Assembly: GCA_009840005.1 (NCBI GenBank)
Contig: VXOR01000008.1
Coordinates: forward strand, 1-64,000
DNA from: Gemmatimonadota bacterium
GTDB lineage: Bacteria > Latescibacterota > UBA2968 > UBA8231
Direction: 5' to 3'
DNA: 64,000 nt
Both the position numbers and the translations under genes were made by a program. Positions 24,404 to 31,980 of the stretch are shown piece by piece. Within the stretch, counting starts at the first letter, position 1. Each line of letters begins with the position of its first letter. Under the pieces are notes generated by a model. That model saw only the letters and a list, made by a program, of their open reading frames with translations, made no database searches and was not told the origin of the DNA.

Positions 24404-25396
24404 ATGCACGGAGTCGGAATCATAGGTATAGGCAGCGTATCCACGGGACATCTGCGAGCGGTGGCGGCCCTTGAATCTACGCATTTGCGAGCGGTCGCCG
24501 ATACCGACGCGGAACGTCTAGCTCGCGTCTGCGCGGAGCACGGTTGCGAGGGCTACGCTTCCTATGAGGGTCTGCTCGCGGACGAGGGGGTTGACCTCGT
24601 CATCGTCTGCCTGCCTCACGGCCTGCACTGCGAAGTAACCGTAGCCGCGTTGGAGGCCGGCAAGCACGTGCTGGTGGAAAAACCAATGGCCGTCAACGTG
24701 GAGGAGTGCGACGCCATGATAGCAGCCGCGCGGCGGACCGGCAAACAGCTCTCCGTTGGCCACATGCACCGCTTCTCGCCGGCGAATCGGGCCGTGAAGA
24801 AGCTGCTGCGCGAGCAGGCCGTGGGCGACCTCGTCTGTCTCTGCGACGAGGCCTACCGCCCCTTCAACCCGAACAGGGCGGCTTGGTATCTCGACAAGGC
24901 GACGCACGGGGGCTTGTGGTATCAGAACGGCATCCACCTGATCGATCGCTCCTGCTGGTGGACGGGCAGTCGCGTCGTCGCCGTCAAGGCCCTGATCGAC
25001 AGCCGGTTCTTTGAATTCTCAGCGGACGATGTGGCCATGGCGCTTTTGCAGTTTGAAAACGGCGTGTACTCGACGCTGATTCATGTGTGGTGGCGGACGG
25101 GGGGGAGGCGCTTCAGTACGGAGTTCGTTTGTACGGACGGCATGCTCCAACTGCGCAGGGGGATCGAATCGGGAAGGAACGATCTCTTCATCGGCCGGGA
25201 CGGGGACTGGGAACAGGTCGAGGTGACCGAGGACCACCACACCACGACGCAGCAATTGGGCGCATTTGTCGCGGCGATTGATGCGGGAACGGAGCCACCG
25301 GTGACGGCTGAATACGCCCGCCATATGGTGGCGGTACTGACGGCGTGTATGGAGTCGTCCTGCCTCGGCAGAGAAGTGGAGCTTCAGGATTCATAA
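24404..25396 (+). CDS. Gfo/Idh/MocA-family oxidoreductase
   Basis: NAD(P)-dependent oxidoreductase of the glucose-fructose oxidoreductase/inositol dehydrogenase family, 330 residues. The Rossmann start GIIGIGSVSTGH (5-16) and the diagnostic EKP (92-94, Lys93 catalytic) are clear, followed by the C-terminal alpha/beta domain with NGIHLIDRSCWW. It probably oxidises or epimerises a sugar or cyclitol in the cytoplasm. The stop codon TAA ends exactly at 25396, the first base of a MITE-like element, so the element may have altered the 3' end. Divergent from the sialidase-like gene. Confidence 0.92.
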   Translation: MHGVGIIGIGSVSTGHLRAVAALESTHLRAVADTDAERLARVCAEHGCEGYASYEGLLADEGVDLVIVCLPHGLHCEVTVAALEAGKHVLVEKPMAVNVEECDAMIAAARRTGKQLSVGHMHRFSPANRAVKKLLREQAVGDLVCLCDEAYRPFNPNRAAWYLDKATHGGLWYQNGIHLIDRSCWWTGSRVVAVKALIDSRFFEFSADDVAMALLQFENGVYSTLIHVWWRTGGRRFSTEFVCTDGMLQLRRGIESGRNDLFIGRDGDWEQVEVTEDHHTTTQQLGAFVAAIDAGTEPPVTAEYARHMVAVLTACMESSCLGREVELQDS

Positions 25397-25532
25397 CTGA
25401 TGTTACGCATCTGCGACGAACCGATAGGTGTAGGGGCGTCCCTTGTGGGCGCCCAAGCTGCACGGTGCATTCAGCCCACGGGGTCTTAAAAGGGCAACCA
25501 CAAGGGTTGCCCCTACAATGCGTAACGTCAGT
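25396..25532. mobile_element. MITE-like element, TIR family ACTGATGTTACGCA, copy 2
   Basis: A 137-bp element with ACTGATGTTACGCA (25396-25409) and TGCGTAACGTCAGT (25519-25532), 13 of 14 pairing. The interior holds a GTAGGGGCGTCCC stretch (25430 on) and the GGGCAACC hairpin repeat (25492-25516) found also at 6429. It occupies nearly the whole gap between the Gfo/Idh and amidase genes. Confidence 0.88.
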
Positions 25533-25550
25533 ACATAATTCGGATTAATT

Positions 25551-26951
25551 ATGAACGACACTGATCTATGCTATCTCTCCGGCGTTGAATTGCGCCGACT
25601 GTACGAACGCCGCGAGCTGTCCCCGGTGGAAGTCACCGAGGCGGTGCTGCGACGAATCGAATCGCTCGACTCACGGATCAATGCCTTCGTCACGGTCACG
25701 CCGGAGCGGGCTTTGGCCGAGGCTCGCGCTGCCGAAGCTGCCTTTGCCGGTGCTGAGGAGCCGCCTCCTCTGGCTGGCATACCCGGCTCGCTGAAGGATC
25801 TGACGGCGACGCGCGGGATCCGCACCACCCGTGGGTCGCTGCTGACTGCCGACTGGATCCCGGACTTTGACGCGCCCCTTGCCGAACGGTTGCGCGACGC
25901 TGGCATGGTGCTAGTCGGCAAGACGAACACGCCGGAGATGGGCTGGAAGGGCGATTCGGGTAACCGCGTCGTTGGGCCGACTCACAACCCTTGGCGGCAC
26001 GGACGCACGGCGGGCGGTTCCAGCGGCGGAGCTGCGGCGGCCGTGGTCGCTGGCATGGGCGTGCTGGCCCAGGGCACGGACGGCGCTGGCTCGATCCGCA
26101 TCCCGGCTGGGTTCTCGGGTGCTTTTGGTTTCAAACCCTCCTGGGGCCGAGTTCCCCAACATCCGGCCAGCGTGGTGGAGACCCTGTCTCACGCCGGGCC
26201 GATTACCCGCACCGTTGGCGACGCCGTGCAGATGCTTGAGGTCATGCTCGGTCCCGATGTGCGGGATCGCACCTCGATGCCAGCGGAATCGTTGGGGCTT
26301 GATGAGATTGAGGCTGGCGTGGATGGGCTGCGCGTGGCTTGGTCGCCCGACTTAGGGTACGCGGCTGTCGATGCCCAAGTTGTCGAGACCACACAAGCGG
26401 CGGCCCGTCGCTTCGCGGATCTCGGTTGCACTATTGAGGAGGCGCACCCGACTGGCGAAGATCCGTGGCGTCTCGTCCACGTCCTGTGGTCAACGGCCTT
26501 TGCCGCCACCTTCCGCGACCAGTTCGACCAGATCGCCGATCGCCTCGATCTTGGCTTGCGCGCCGTCATCGAAGAAGGGTTCGAGTTCCGCGGTACGGAC
26601 GTGGCTAGTGCTTACATAGAACGCAATGCGTACTACCACCAATGGCGGGAATTCTACGAGAACTACGACCTGCTGCTGACGCCGACGCTGCCGGTCACCG
26701 CCTTTTCCGCTGGCGACGACCACCCCGGTTCGGTCGCCGGCCGCGTTACTACCTACCTGAGTTGGACGGCCTTCACCTACCCGGTGAATCTCACCGGCCT
26801 ACCCGCTGCCAGCGCGCCCTGCGGCCGCGTCGATGGCCTGCCCGTGGGCTTGCAAATCATCGGCGGCTGGCGTCAGGACCTCACCGTGTTGTGCGCCGCT
26901 CGCGCCTTTGAGCAGCTCGCCCCTTGGAGCCACGAACGGCCGCTGCTCTGA
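25551..26951 (+). CDS. Amidase-signature hydrolase
   Basis: Amidase signature (AS) family hydrolase, 466 residues. The Ser-cisSer-Lys triad is intact: Lys82 in GSLKD, cis-Ser157 in GGSSGGAAAA and nucleophile Ser181 in GTDGAGSIRIP. It would hydrolyse a carboxamide to acid and ammonia; GatA-type Glu-tRNA amidotransferase is unlikely because no gatB/gatC neighbours are present and the sequence resembles stand-alone amidases. It begins 19 bp after a MITE-like element. A second amidase of the same family lies at 53865. Substrate unknown. Confidence 0.9.
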   Translation: MNDTDLCYLSGVELRRLYERRELSPVEVTEAVLRRIESLDSRINAFVTVTPERALAEARAAEAAFAGAEEPPPLAGIPGSLKDLTATRGIRTTRGSLLTADWIPDFDAPLAERLRDAGMVLVGKTNTPEMGWKGDSGNRVVGPTHNPWRHGRTAGGSSGGAAAAVVAGMGVLAQGTDGAGSIRIPAGFSGAFGFKPSWGRVPQHPASVVETLSHAGPITRTVGDAVQMLEVMLGPDVRDRTSMPAESLGLDEIEAGVDGLRVAWSPDLGYAAVDAQVVETTQAAARRFADLGCTIEEAHPTGEDPWRLVHVLWSTAFAATFRDQFDQIADRLDLGLRAVIEEGFEFRGTDVASAYIERNAYYHQWREFYENYDLLLTPTLPVTAFSAGDDHPGSVAGRVTTYLSWTAFTYPVNLTGLPAASAPCGRVDGLPVGLQIIGGWRQDLTVLCAARAFEQLAPWSHERPLL

Positions 26952-27158
26952 CGTAGGGGAAAAGCTCAACCAGCAGTTGATCTACTTTCGCGTTCCTCAA
27001 TGCCGACAACTGGGTAAATGCGCTATTGATGAGAAGTCCGTCGCGGCTCGTTAAGTCGCCGACCCTGACTGCATTAGGCGAGTACGGGGTCCGTCTGCGA
27101 GAAATCGTTCTCGTGCAGCGGAGTGACCCGCCAGCGAGTTGGGCATTAGCGTAGGTGC
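26952..27158. other. Intergenic region with no recognised gene
   Basis: No open frame with recognisable similarity is seen between the amidase stop and the integrase fragment. The sequence has ordinary GC content; it may be eroded DNA from the same rearranged patch. Confidence 0.5.
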
Positions 27159-27338
27159 ATCAAGGGGCTCCCCAACTTCGCGGAGGCCACGGTGCGCGTG
27201 CTCGAGCAGAAGCAGGCCGATTGGAGAAGCGGCAAGCACCAGCAAGGCTGGATTTCGAGTCTTGAACAGTATGACCTCCCGCGCATCGGCAAGAGGGCGG
27301 TATCCGAGGGGACGACCGGCGATGTTCTGGATTACTGA
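27159..27338 (+). pseudogene. Fragment of a tyrosine-recombinase (integrase) N-terminal domain
   Basis: An uninterrupted stretch without a start codon translates as LPNFAEATVRVLEQKQADW, then RSGKHQQGWISSLEQYDLPR and IGKRAVSEGTTGDVL. This matches the SAM-like core-binding domain of phage-type integrases (W..xKHxxQW..SLExY.FPxIGxxxVxxI..xDVL). The catalytic domain is missing. An in-frame TAG lies just upstream at 27147, and the frame ends at TGA inside the left terminal repeat of the adjacent MITE-like element, so that element marks the truncation point. It is a relic of an integrated element. Confidence 0.75.
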
Positions 27339-27438
27339 TGTTACGCAGTGACTCGCTATCTTGTGGTTTATTGAAACCTGTTGACCCAACATATTGGGGC
27401 GAAATGGAGGATTTTCTGGAAAACTGCGTAACATCAGT
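27334..27438. mobile_element. MITE-like element, TIR family ACTGATGTTACGCA, copy 3
   Basis: A 105-bp element with perfect 14-bp terminal inverted repeats ACTGATGTTACGCA (27334-27347) and TGCGTAACATCAGT (27425-27438). No coding capacity. It terminates the integrase fragment on its left; nothing integrase-like continues on its right. Confidence 0.9.
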
Positions 27439-27506
27439 GGATTAGTCGAACGCTCCGGCTGCGTACCGCCTCCAGCCACGCTGACCGTCGCCTCGGCACC
27501 GGTTCC

Positions 27507-28028
27507 CTAGGGTAGGACTGTGGGCCCTTCGCTCCGAACCAGTACAGTCAAGTCGGCTAAGTACCGCGTCGCACGCTCCTTTGAAAAGAAATCGAAATGC
27601 AGTGCGGTCGCGCCGAGAATGATCATGGCAAGGCCGATCGCCTTCGCCTCCGGTGCATCGCGAAAGAGGAACACCGCCAGCCCCCCGACCACCATAAGCG
27701 CACCCCCCGCAAACGTATATCGGTACCAGCTCATGAAGTCCTGAACCCGGGCGATCTCCCGCTCGGCGAACGCCGATGGATCGAGGGCATGGGCCTGTCG
27801 GAACGCTTCAATGCGGAGCATGTTGTTTAGCTCCATCACCGCACATATAACCGCCACCGCCCCCCCCAGTACCAACAGGGGCATCACCATTGCTCGGGCC
27901 GCTGGCGACTCTCCGAACTTCCAGAGCAGACCGCTACAGAAGATGAGGAGCAGGCCGAACGCGATCGCCACGCCACCTTCGACCAACTCGCCGTGGATCC
28001 ACCCCATGGCGTGGTCGAGAGCGGTCAT
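27507..28028 (-). CDS. Four-helix membrane protein of unknown function
   Basis: Unrecognised membrane protein of 173 residues with four clear hydrophobic spans, near 16-40, 50-72, 104-124 and 132-152, and short polar loops. Start ATG 28028 is preferred because its ATGA overlaps the stop of an upstream SDR remnant; an open frame extends 10 codons further with no ribosome site. No enzymatic motif is seen. It was probably the second gene of a two-gene unit whose first gene has been lost. Function unknown. Confidence 0.7.
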   Translation of the reverse strand: MTALDHAMGWIHGELVEGGVAIAFGLLLIFCSGLLWKFGESPAARAMVMPLLVLGGAVAVICAVMELNNMLRIEAFRQAHALDPSAFAEREIARVQDFMSWYRYTFAGGALMVVGGLAVFLFRDAPEAKAIGLAMIILGATALHFDFFSKERATRYLADLTVLVRSEGPTVLP

Positions 28029-28210
28029 GTGCCCACCGCCTCGTGGCTGAGGGACCACCCTCGCTCAACGACGGCATAGTCAAGAGCTTCCCCGTTGGGC
28101 GGCCGGATTTGATCCTCGTGGATGTACTGCCCGGTCACGTCCTTGTACTCCATTGACAGGGCAACCCTGATGATGCGCTCGGCACCGACATCCGGCGGCG
28201 ACGCAAGCCA
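28025..28210 (-). pseudogene. C-terminal remnant of a short-chain dehydrogenase
   Basis: This 61-codon stretch reads WLASPPDVGAERIIRVALS, then MEYKDVTGQYIHEDQ, and ends WSLSHEAVGT. It matches the C-terminal tail of retinol-dehydrogenase-like SDRs (xPExGAexil.lAlsxEfxgVTGxYfd). The cofactor and catalytic parts are missing. Upstream, at about 28207, the sequence passes in another frame straight into a VapB antitoxin gene, so the SDR was truncated by the rearrangement that brought VapB in. Its TGA overlaps the ATG of the membrane-protein gene. Confidence 0.68.
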
Positions 28211-28464
28211 TAGCCTAAGATGTCTTCCTCTTCATCCCGGCTCAGCTTTCTACCTAGCTCCGAGGGCGGCACATAGGGCCAAACCTCCGTCTCTAGGAAT
28301 CGGCGCAACCGTCCGCCACGGTCATTGGCGGCACCTTGATAGGCCAAGCGGTCGCGGCGCTCCTCTAGGGATCGGCGCACTGCCTCCGTTTTGCTCTCGC
28401 CTGTGAGGAGGGAGACCTCTTTGATCAGCCGCTCGACGTCCTTATTCTTAATGTTCAAGCTCAT
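28135..28464 (-). CDS. Orphan VapB-type antitoxin with a read-through tail
   Basis: RHH/PSK-type antitoxin of the Rv0623/VapB family. From ATG 28464 (GGAGGG upstream) the start MSLNIKNKDVERLIKEVSLL and the end LSRDEEEDILGYG match the family nearly end to end. Family proteins usually stop within about three residues of GYG; here the frame runs on for about 24 residues (LRRRRMSVPSAS...) that are the SDR remnant read in another frame. No vapC follows. The antitoxin portion may still bind DNA, but the pair is broken. An extra 56 codons upstream in the open frame are rejected. Confidence 0.8.
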   Translation of the reverse strand: MSLNIKNKDVERLIKEVSLLTGESKTEAVRRSLEERRDRLAYQGAANDRGGRLRRFLETEVWPYVPPSELGRKLSRDEEEDILGYGLRRRRMSVPSASSGLPCQWSTRT

Positions 28465-28599
28465 GAAATGCCCTCCGCTGCCATTGGACCGTCCAGAATA
28501 GGTCAAGTCCATGCTAGAAAGGTGGCAAGAAGGGTAGAAAAAGTCAATTATGGTAGAAGTAGTCAGCGATAATTGAGTCAAGAAAGTGAGATTGCGCCA

Positions 28600-29475
28600 A
28601 TGAAGGTGAGAAAGATCGTCTATCTGATTCACTCAATGCTCTACAGCGACCTGGCGGCCACTGATCCGAAAACCCTGCGCAACACGAACGCCGGGATCTA
28701 TCTCGAGCGCGAGTTGTTGTGCGAACGACGTTGGCGTGCGGCGATCCGTCAACTGGAGCCGGATGCGATTTACGCTCAGCTCGACGGGGGGCGGGAAATC
28801 CTCGCCTACGCCAAGCAACAACTCGGGGACGACCGCGTTGTCGAGCCCGGTGCCGAGTGGTACGACGGGATCGACCCCGAGCAGTACAGGCAGGACCTGA
28901 CCGACTCGTTCTCGTCGCAGCTAGCCGATAAGGGGCACCAGCTCGATTGCGAGACCACCGAGTTGGAGTTGTGGGGCGAGTCGTTTACTGGATGTGTCTA
29001 TAGTTACGGCACCGCACTCGGCCGACAGCTCGGTCTCAAGACGCCGGCGTTTGACAACTTTGACATGACGGTGCCAGACCAACGCCTCCTTTGCAAAGCG
29101 GAGTTGGTGACCCATTTTCTGCTCCCGGACAGCATCACGCGAGGCTACCTCTTCGACGGTCCGCTGGGCTATCCGATCGGCTTCTTCCTCGACGGATTCA
29201 GGAAGATTGACGCAGGAGCCACGGGCAAGATCAGGCTCGACCTGGACCCTAGTAAAGTGATGTTGGAAAGCCCTTTGGGGATCACCCTGCACGCCCATCT
29301 CAGCATCGACCGGCCCAATCGCAAAATCCCCGTACACCCCACGCGCGATTTTGACGGCATAACGGCTACTACCACTGGGCTGGAAATACCACGGGGTAGC
29401 GAGCACTCTATTCTGGGTGTTCTGATGAGTCCGGCCGACTTGCTCGCGGCCATGCAAACCGCCACCGTCTGCTAA
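28600..29475 (+). CDS. Unknown conserved-looking protein
   Basis: I do not recognise this 291-residue protein. Start ATG 28600 is chosen for MKVRKIVYLIHS, whose pattern resembles the first beta strand of an alpha/beta enzyme; an upstream TTG at 28573 would add nine residues. No signal peptide or membrane span is evident. Features include ELLCERRWRAAIRQLEPDAI near 45 and a C-terminal half rich in Asp and Leu. It does not form an obvious operon: upstream lies the minus-strand VapB gene and downstream a PhyH gene after 114 bp on the same strand. A role as partner of the PhyH is possible but unsupported. Confidence 0.7.
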   Translation: MKVRKIVYLIHSMLYSDLAATDPKTLRNTNAGIYLERELLCERRWRAAIRQLEPDAIYAQLDGGREILAYAKQQLGDDRVVEPGAEWYDGIDPEQYRQDLTDSFSSQLADKGHQLDCETTELELWGESFTGCVYSYGTALGRQLGLKTPAFDNFDMTVPDQRLLCKAELVTHFLLPDSITRGYLFDGPLGYPIGFFLDGFRKIDAGATGKIRLDLDPSKVMLESPLGITLHAHLSIDRPNRKIPVHPTRDFDGITATTTGLEIPRGSEHSILGVLMSPADLLAAMQTATVC

Positions 29476-29589
29476 TAAGGTGATGGGATCAAGAACTGAT
29501 ATTGCCCAATCGGGCGACGCGCTCTAATTTCGCCCAAGCATTACGACAACCCTTTTCAATGGCCGCATCAGCCGCATCGGAGGAATCCC

Positions 29590-30393
29590 ATGTTGACCGA
29601 CCAGCAACTGCATCACTTCCGAACCTTCGGCTTCGTCACCCTGCGCAAGCTATTCACCCCGGAAGAGGTCGAGATTCTGCGCGAGGAGTACGAGTCCGAG
29701 CTCGATCACGTGTACGCCGATCAACCCTTCACCGGGGAGACGCGCTACTGGACGATGATGCTGCATCCGCGCACCCCCCTGTACGCCAGCCTGCTCGAAG
29801 ACGAACGCTTCTGCGGCGTGGCCGAGCAGCTCTACGGCGACGACGTCATCGGCATCGGCACCGATGCCAACCGCTATGTCGGCGATACGGGCTGGCATCC
29901 CGACCACAAGGCCGATCCATCCGCGGACTGTTTCGGCGTCAAGTTTGCCTTCTACCTCGACCCGGTCGATGCCGAGAGCGGTGCCCTGCGGCTCATCCCC
30001 GGTTCGCACCGGCGCGAGTTCCACTATCAGTTGCACGACTCCCTGAACTCTTTAGAGCTCGACGTGGCCGACGTCCCCGCCTACGCCTGCCGGTCGGAAC
30101 CGGGCGATGTGGTGGCCTTCGACATGCGCTGCTGGCACGCCAGTAGTGGCGGCGCTGCGGGCCGCCGCATGTGCACCTGTGTGTACTACAACAACCCCAA
30201 GGGCGAAGTCGAAGAGGCCGCAACTCGGGAACGCGCCGTCAACTCAAAGAAGACGCCCGCGCACTTCGGGAGATCGGAACAGTCTATGTACCCGCTCGAA
30301 TGGCTGCGGAACCCCTCCGGTAGCCCCAAGCGAGGACGCTGGCTGCGGCGCATGGCTGAGCTTGGGTACTTCGAACTGCCCGCCGTTCCTTGA
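29590..30393 (+). CDS. Phytanoyl-CoA dioxygenase family protein
   Basis: PhyH-family Fe(II)/2-oxoglutarate oxygenase, 267 residues. The iron triad is intact: His103-x-Asp105 in WHPDHK and distal His183 in CWHASS, with Arg192 or Arg193 binding 2-oxoglutarate; GALRLIPGSHRR is the family block. AGGAATCCC precedes the ATG. It is followed by an unrelated Phd/VapC pair. Substrate cannot be predicted. The WHPDH proximal motif suggests a functional oxygenase, in contrast to the HxG paralogue at 8899. Confidence 0.9.
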   Translation: MLTDQQLHHFRTFGFVTLRKLFTPEEVEILREEYESELDHVYADQPFTGETRYWTMMLHPRTPLYASLLEDERFCGVAEQLYGDDVIGIGTDANRYVGDTGWHPDHKADPSADCFGVKFAFYLDPVDAESGALRLIPGSHRREFHYQLHDSLNSLELDVADVPAYACRSEPGDVVAFDMRCWHASSGGAAGRRMCTCVYYNNPKGEVEEAATRERAVNSKKTPAHFGRSEQSMYPLEWLRNPSGSPKRGRWLRRMAELGYFELPAVP

Positions 30394-30429
30394 GCGCCCA
30401 GATCGCAACAAAGCATTGATGCGATAGCC

Positions 30430-30454
30430 AATATGGTCTATATTGGACTATATT
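30430..30454. promoter_or_regulatory. Candidate operator upstream of Phd/VapC
   Basis: AATATGGTCTATATT (30430-30444) is a partial palindrome, and CTATATT is repeated ten bases later (30438 and 30448). It lies 20 bp before the antitoxin start, where autoregulatory Phd-type antitoxins bind. An AT-rich promoter overlaps it. Confidence 0.5.
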
Positions 30455-30474
30455 GACAACCCAGCTAGAGAGCT

Positions 30475-30759
30475 ATGACCACCCGATACTCAGCACCCCA
30501 TCGAGTTTGGACCGTCGCCGAGGCCAAGGCGCGTTTGTCTGAAGTCCTGCGTCGCGCCGAAGAGGAAGGGCCGCAACACATCGGTACGCGAAAGTCCTTC
30601 GTTGTAGTTCCCGCCCACGTATGGGCTGAGAAAGAATCGCAGCGCCAACCCATGGGCCAGTGGCTGGTAGCCAACATGCCCCGTGGCGCGAATCTTGCGA
30701 CCACCAGAAATAGAGAGTCCCGGCGGGAAATCCCATTCGCGTCTGGAGACACAGGGTGA
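30475..30759 (+). CDS. Phd/YefM-type antitoxin
   Basis: Antitoxin of 94 residues. The N-terminal VWTVAEAKARLSEVLRRAEEEG segment followed by GTRKSFVVVPAHVW is the Phd/YefM DNA-binding fold. The charged C-terminal part (RESRREIPF) would wrap the toxin. It overlaps the downstream VapC gene by four bases (GTGA), the typical coupled arrangement, and is preceded by a repeat-containing candidate operator. It is expected to repress its own operon and neutralise the PIN toxin. Confidence 0.9.
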   Translation: MTTRYSAPHRVWTVAEAKARLSEVLRRAEEEGPQHIGTRKSFVVVPAHVWAEKESQRQPMGQWLVANMPRGANLATTRNRESRREIPFASGDTG

Positions 30760-31268
30760 GCGGGTTTCTGCTAGACACCAATGTGGTCTCGGAGTTGACA
30801 AAAGACGCGCCCAATCCGCGGGTTGTCGCATTCCTGACCGCACAAGACGACTTGTGGTTATCCGCGCTAGTGTTGCATGAGTTGGAGTTCGGTTTGCAAC
30901 TGCTGCCGCCGGGACAACGTCGCGACGGGTTGCGGTCGGTGTTGTCAGAGTTCATTGCGACGTATGAGGATCGCATCTTGCCCTTGGAGAGGACCGGGGC
31001 AGAGCGGGCTGCCCAGTTCCGGGCGCAGGCGCATCGCTCTGGTCGCGTGCTGGACTTAGGGGATGCGCTGATCGCCGGGACAGCCAAAGTTCATGGTCTC
31101 TCTGTTGCGACGCGGAACGTCGAGGACTTCGCAGACCTAGACGTGGACGTCATTAACCCTTGGGGAGACGCCTTGACCACTTCCAATAAATCCACCGGCG
31201 AAGCGGGCGAGGATAGTGTCGACCCACAGGAAAAGGAGACTGGAAATAATGCAGGATGTAACGGATAA
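30756..31268 (+). CDS. vapC: VapC-type PIN-domain toxin
   Basis: PIN-domain ribonuclease toxin, 170 residues from GTG 30756. The acidic site is visible: Asp7 in LLDTNVVSEL, Glu in LHELEFGL and the LDLGDALIAGTA block with the second Asp pair. The last about 30 residues (after INPWGDAL) are hydrophilic and unrelated to PIN domains, and they extend 20 bp into the start of the downstream PhyH gene; the functional domain ends near residue 138. The gene is coupled to its antitoxin by GTGA overlap. It would cleave tRNA or rRNA when free. It appears intact. Confidence 0.88.
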   Translation: MSGFLLDTNVVSELTKDAPNPRVVAFLTAQDDLWLSALVLHELEFGLQLLPPGQRRDGLRSVLSEFIATYEDRILPLERTGAERAAQFRAQAHRSGRVLDLGDALIAGTAKVHGLSVATRNVEDFADLDVDVINPWGDALTTSNKSTGEAGEDSVDPQEKETGNNAGCNG

Positions 31269-31971
31269 ACTGGACCGACTGGAGCGCGACGGCTATGTCT
31301 TGATCGAAGGGGCCTTGAGTCCCCAAGAGACGGAACTGGTGCGCCAGCGGGTGGACTACGCGCGCGAAATGGGTTGGGAGGAAGGCTTGAACGCCGTGGG
31401 CAATATGTGGTTCGATTCGCTCTTGGACCGCGAGCCTGAAACATTCGCCCCCTTGGTGGGCCATTCGAGCGTGCGCCCTTATTTGGAGGGCATGATGGGC
31501 AAGCAGTGCCAGCTACGCAGCCTGCGGGCACACATCAATCCGGGGCCGTACCTGCAGGAGTGGCACATGGATTTCTACGGCTATTGGGAGGAAAAGCGCC
31601 AAGTCGAGCAATACCGCTTGGCGGCCCAGCCCGTAGGGGTCAATACGACCTATTACTTGCAGGACAATGGGCCGGGAGACGGCCACCTCAAATACGTCAA
31701 AAACGGCCATTTGCAGGAGCCGCCCCATCTCTACCCCAAGGACCGCCCCAAATTCGCGGCTTGGTGTGACGCCCAGGAGCACGTCGTCCTCTACCCCAAG
31801 GCAGGCGACTGCGTCGTCTTTTTGAGCCACATACCGCATCAAGGGGCCAAGGAGCGCGACGATATGGAGCGCAGCAATGTGGTGTGCCACTACCAGATGA
31901 CGCCGATGCACGAGGGCGTCTGGCACGTGTCGCGGCCTAGGGGGTACGACGGCACCTTTCCCTTTGCCTAG
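31249..31971 (+). CDS. Phytanoyl-CoA dioxygenase family protein
   Basis: PhyH-type oxygenase, 240 residues from ATG 31249; AAGGAG lies upstream and the earlier start at 31216 falls inside the VapC frame. Iron ligands are His106-x-Asp108 in WHMDFYGYW and distal His197 in PHQGAK (His194 is an alternative), with Arg208 near the 2-oxoglutarate. The start overlaps the VapC end by 20 bp. It converges with another PhyH gene whose stop lies 9 bp away. Substrate unknown; the GYWEEKRQVEQYR insert after HxD is longer than in the paralogues. Confidence 0.87.
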   Translation: MQDVTDKLDRLERDGYVLIEGALSPQETELVRQRVDYAREMGWEEGLNAVGNMWFDSLLDREPETFAPLVGHSSVRPYLEGMMGKQCQLRSLRAHINPGPYLQEWHMDFYGYWEEKRQVEQYRLAAQPVGVNTTYYLQDNGPGDGHLKYVKNGHLQEPPHLYPKDRPKFAAWCDAQEHVVLYPKAGDCVVFLSHIPHQGAKERDDMERSNVVCHYQMTPMHEGVWHVSRPRGYDGTFPFA

Positions 31972-31980
31972 AGGAATCTT

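Noticed and set aside
28135..28206. Read-through tail of VapB as a real domain
   Set aside because: It is the SDR remnant read in a different frame and has no independent domain character.
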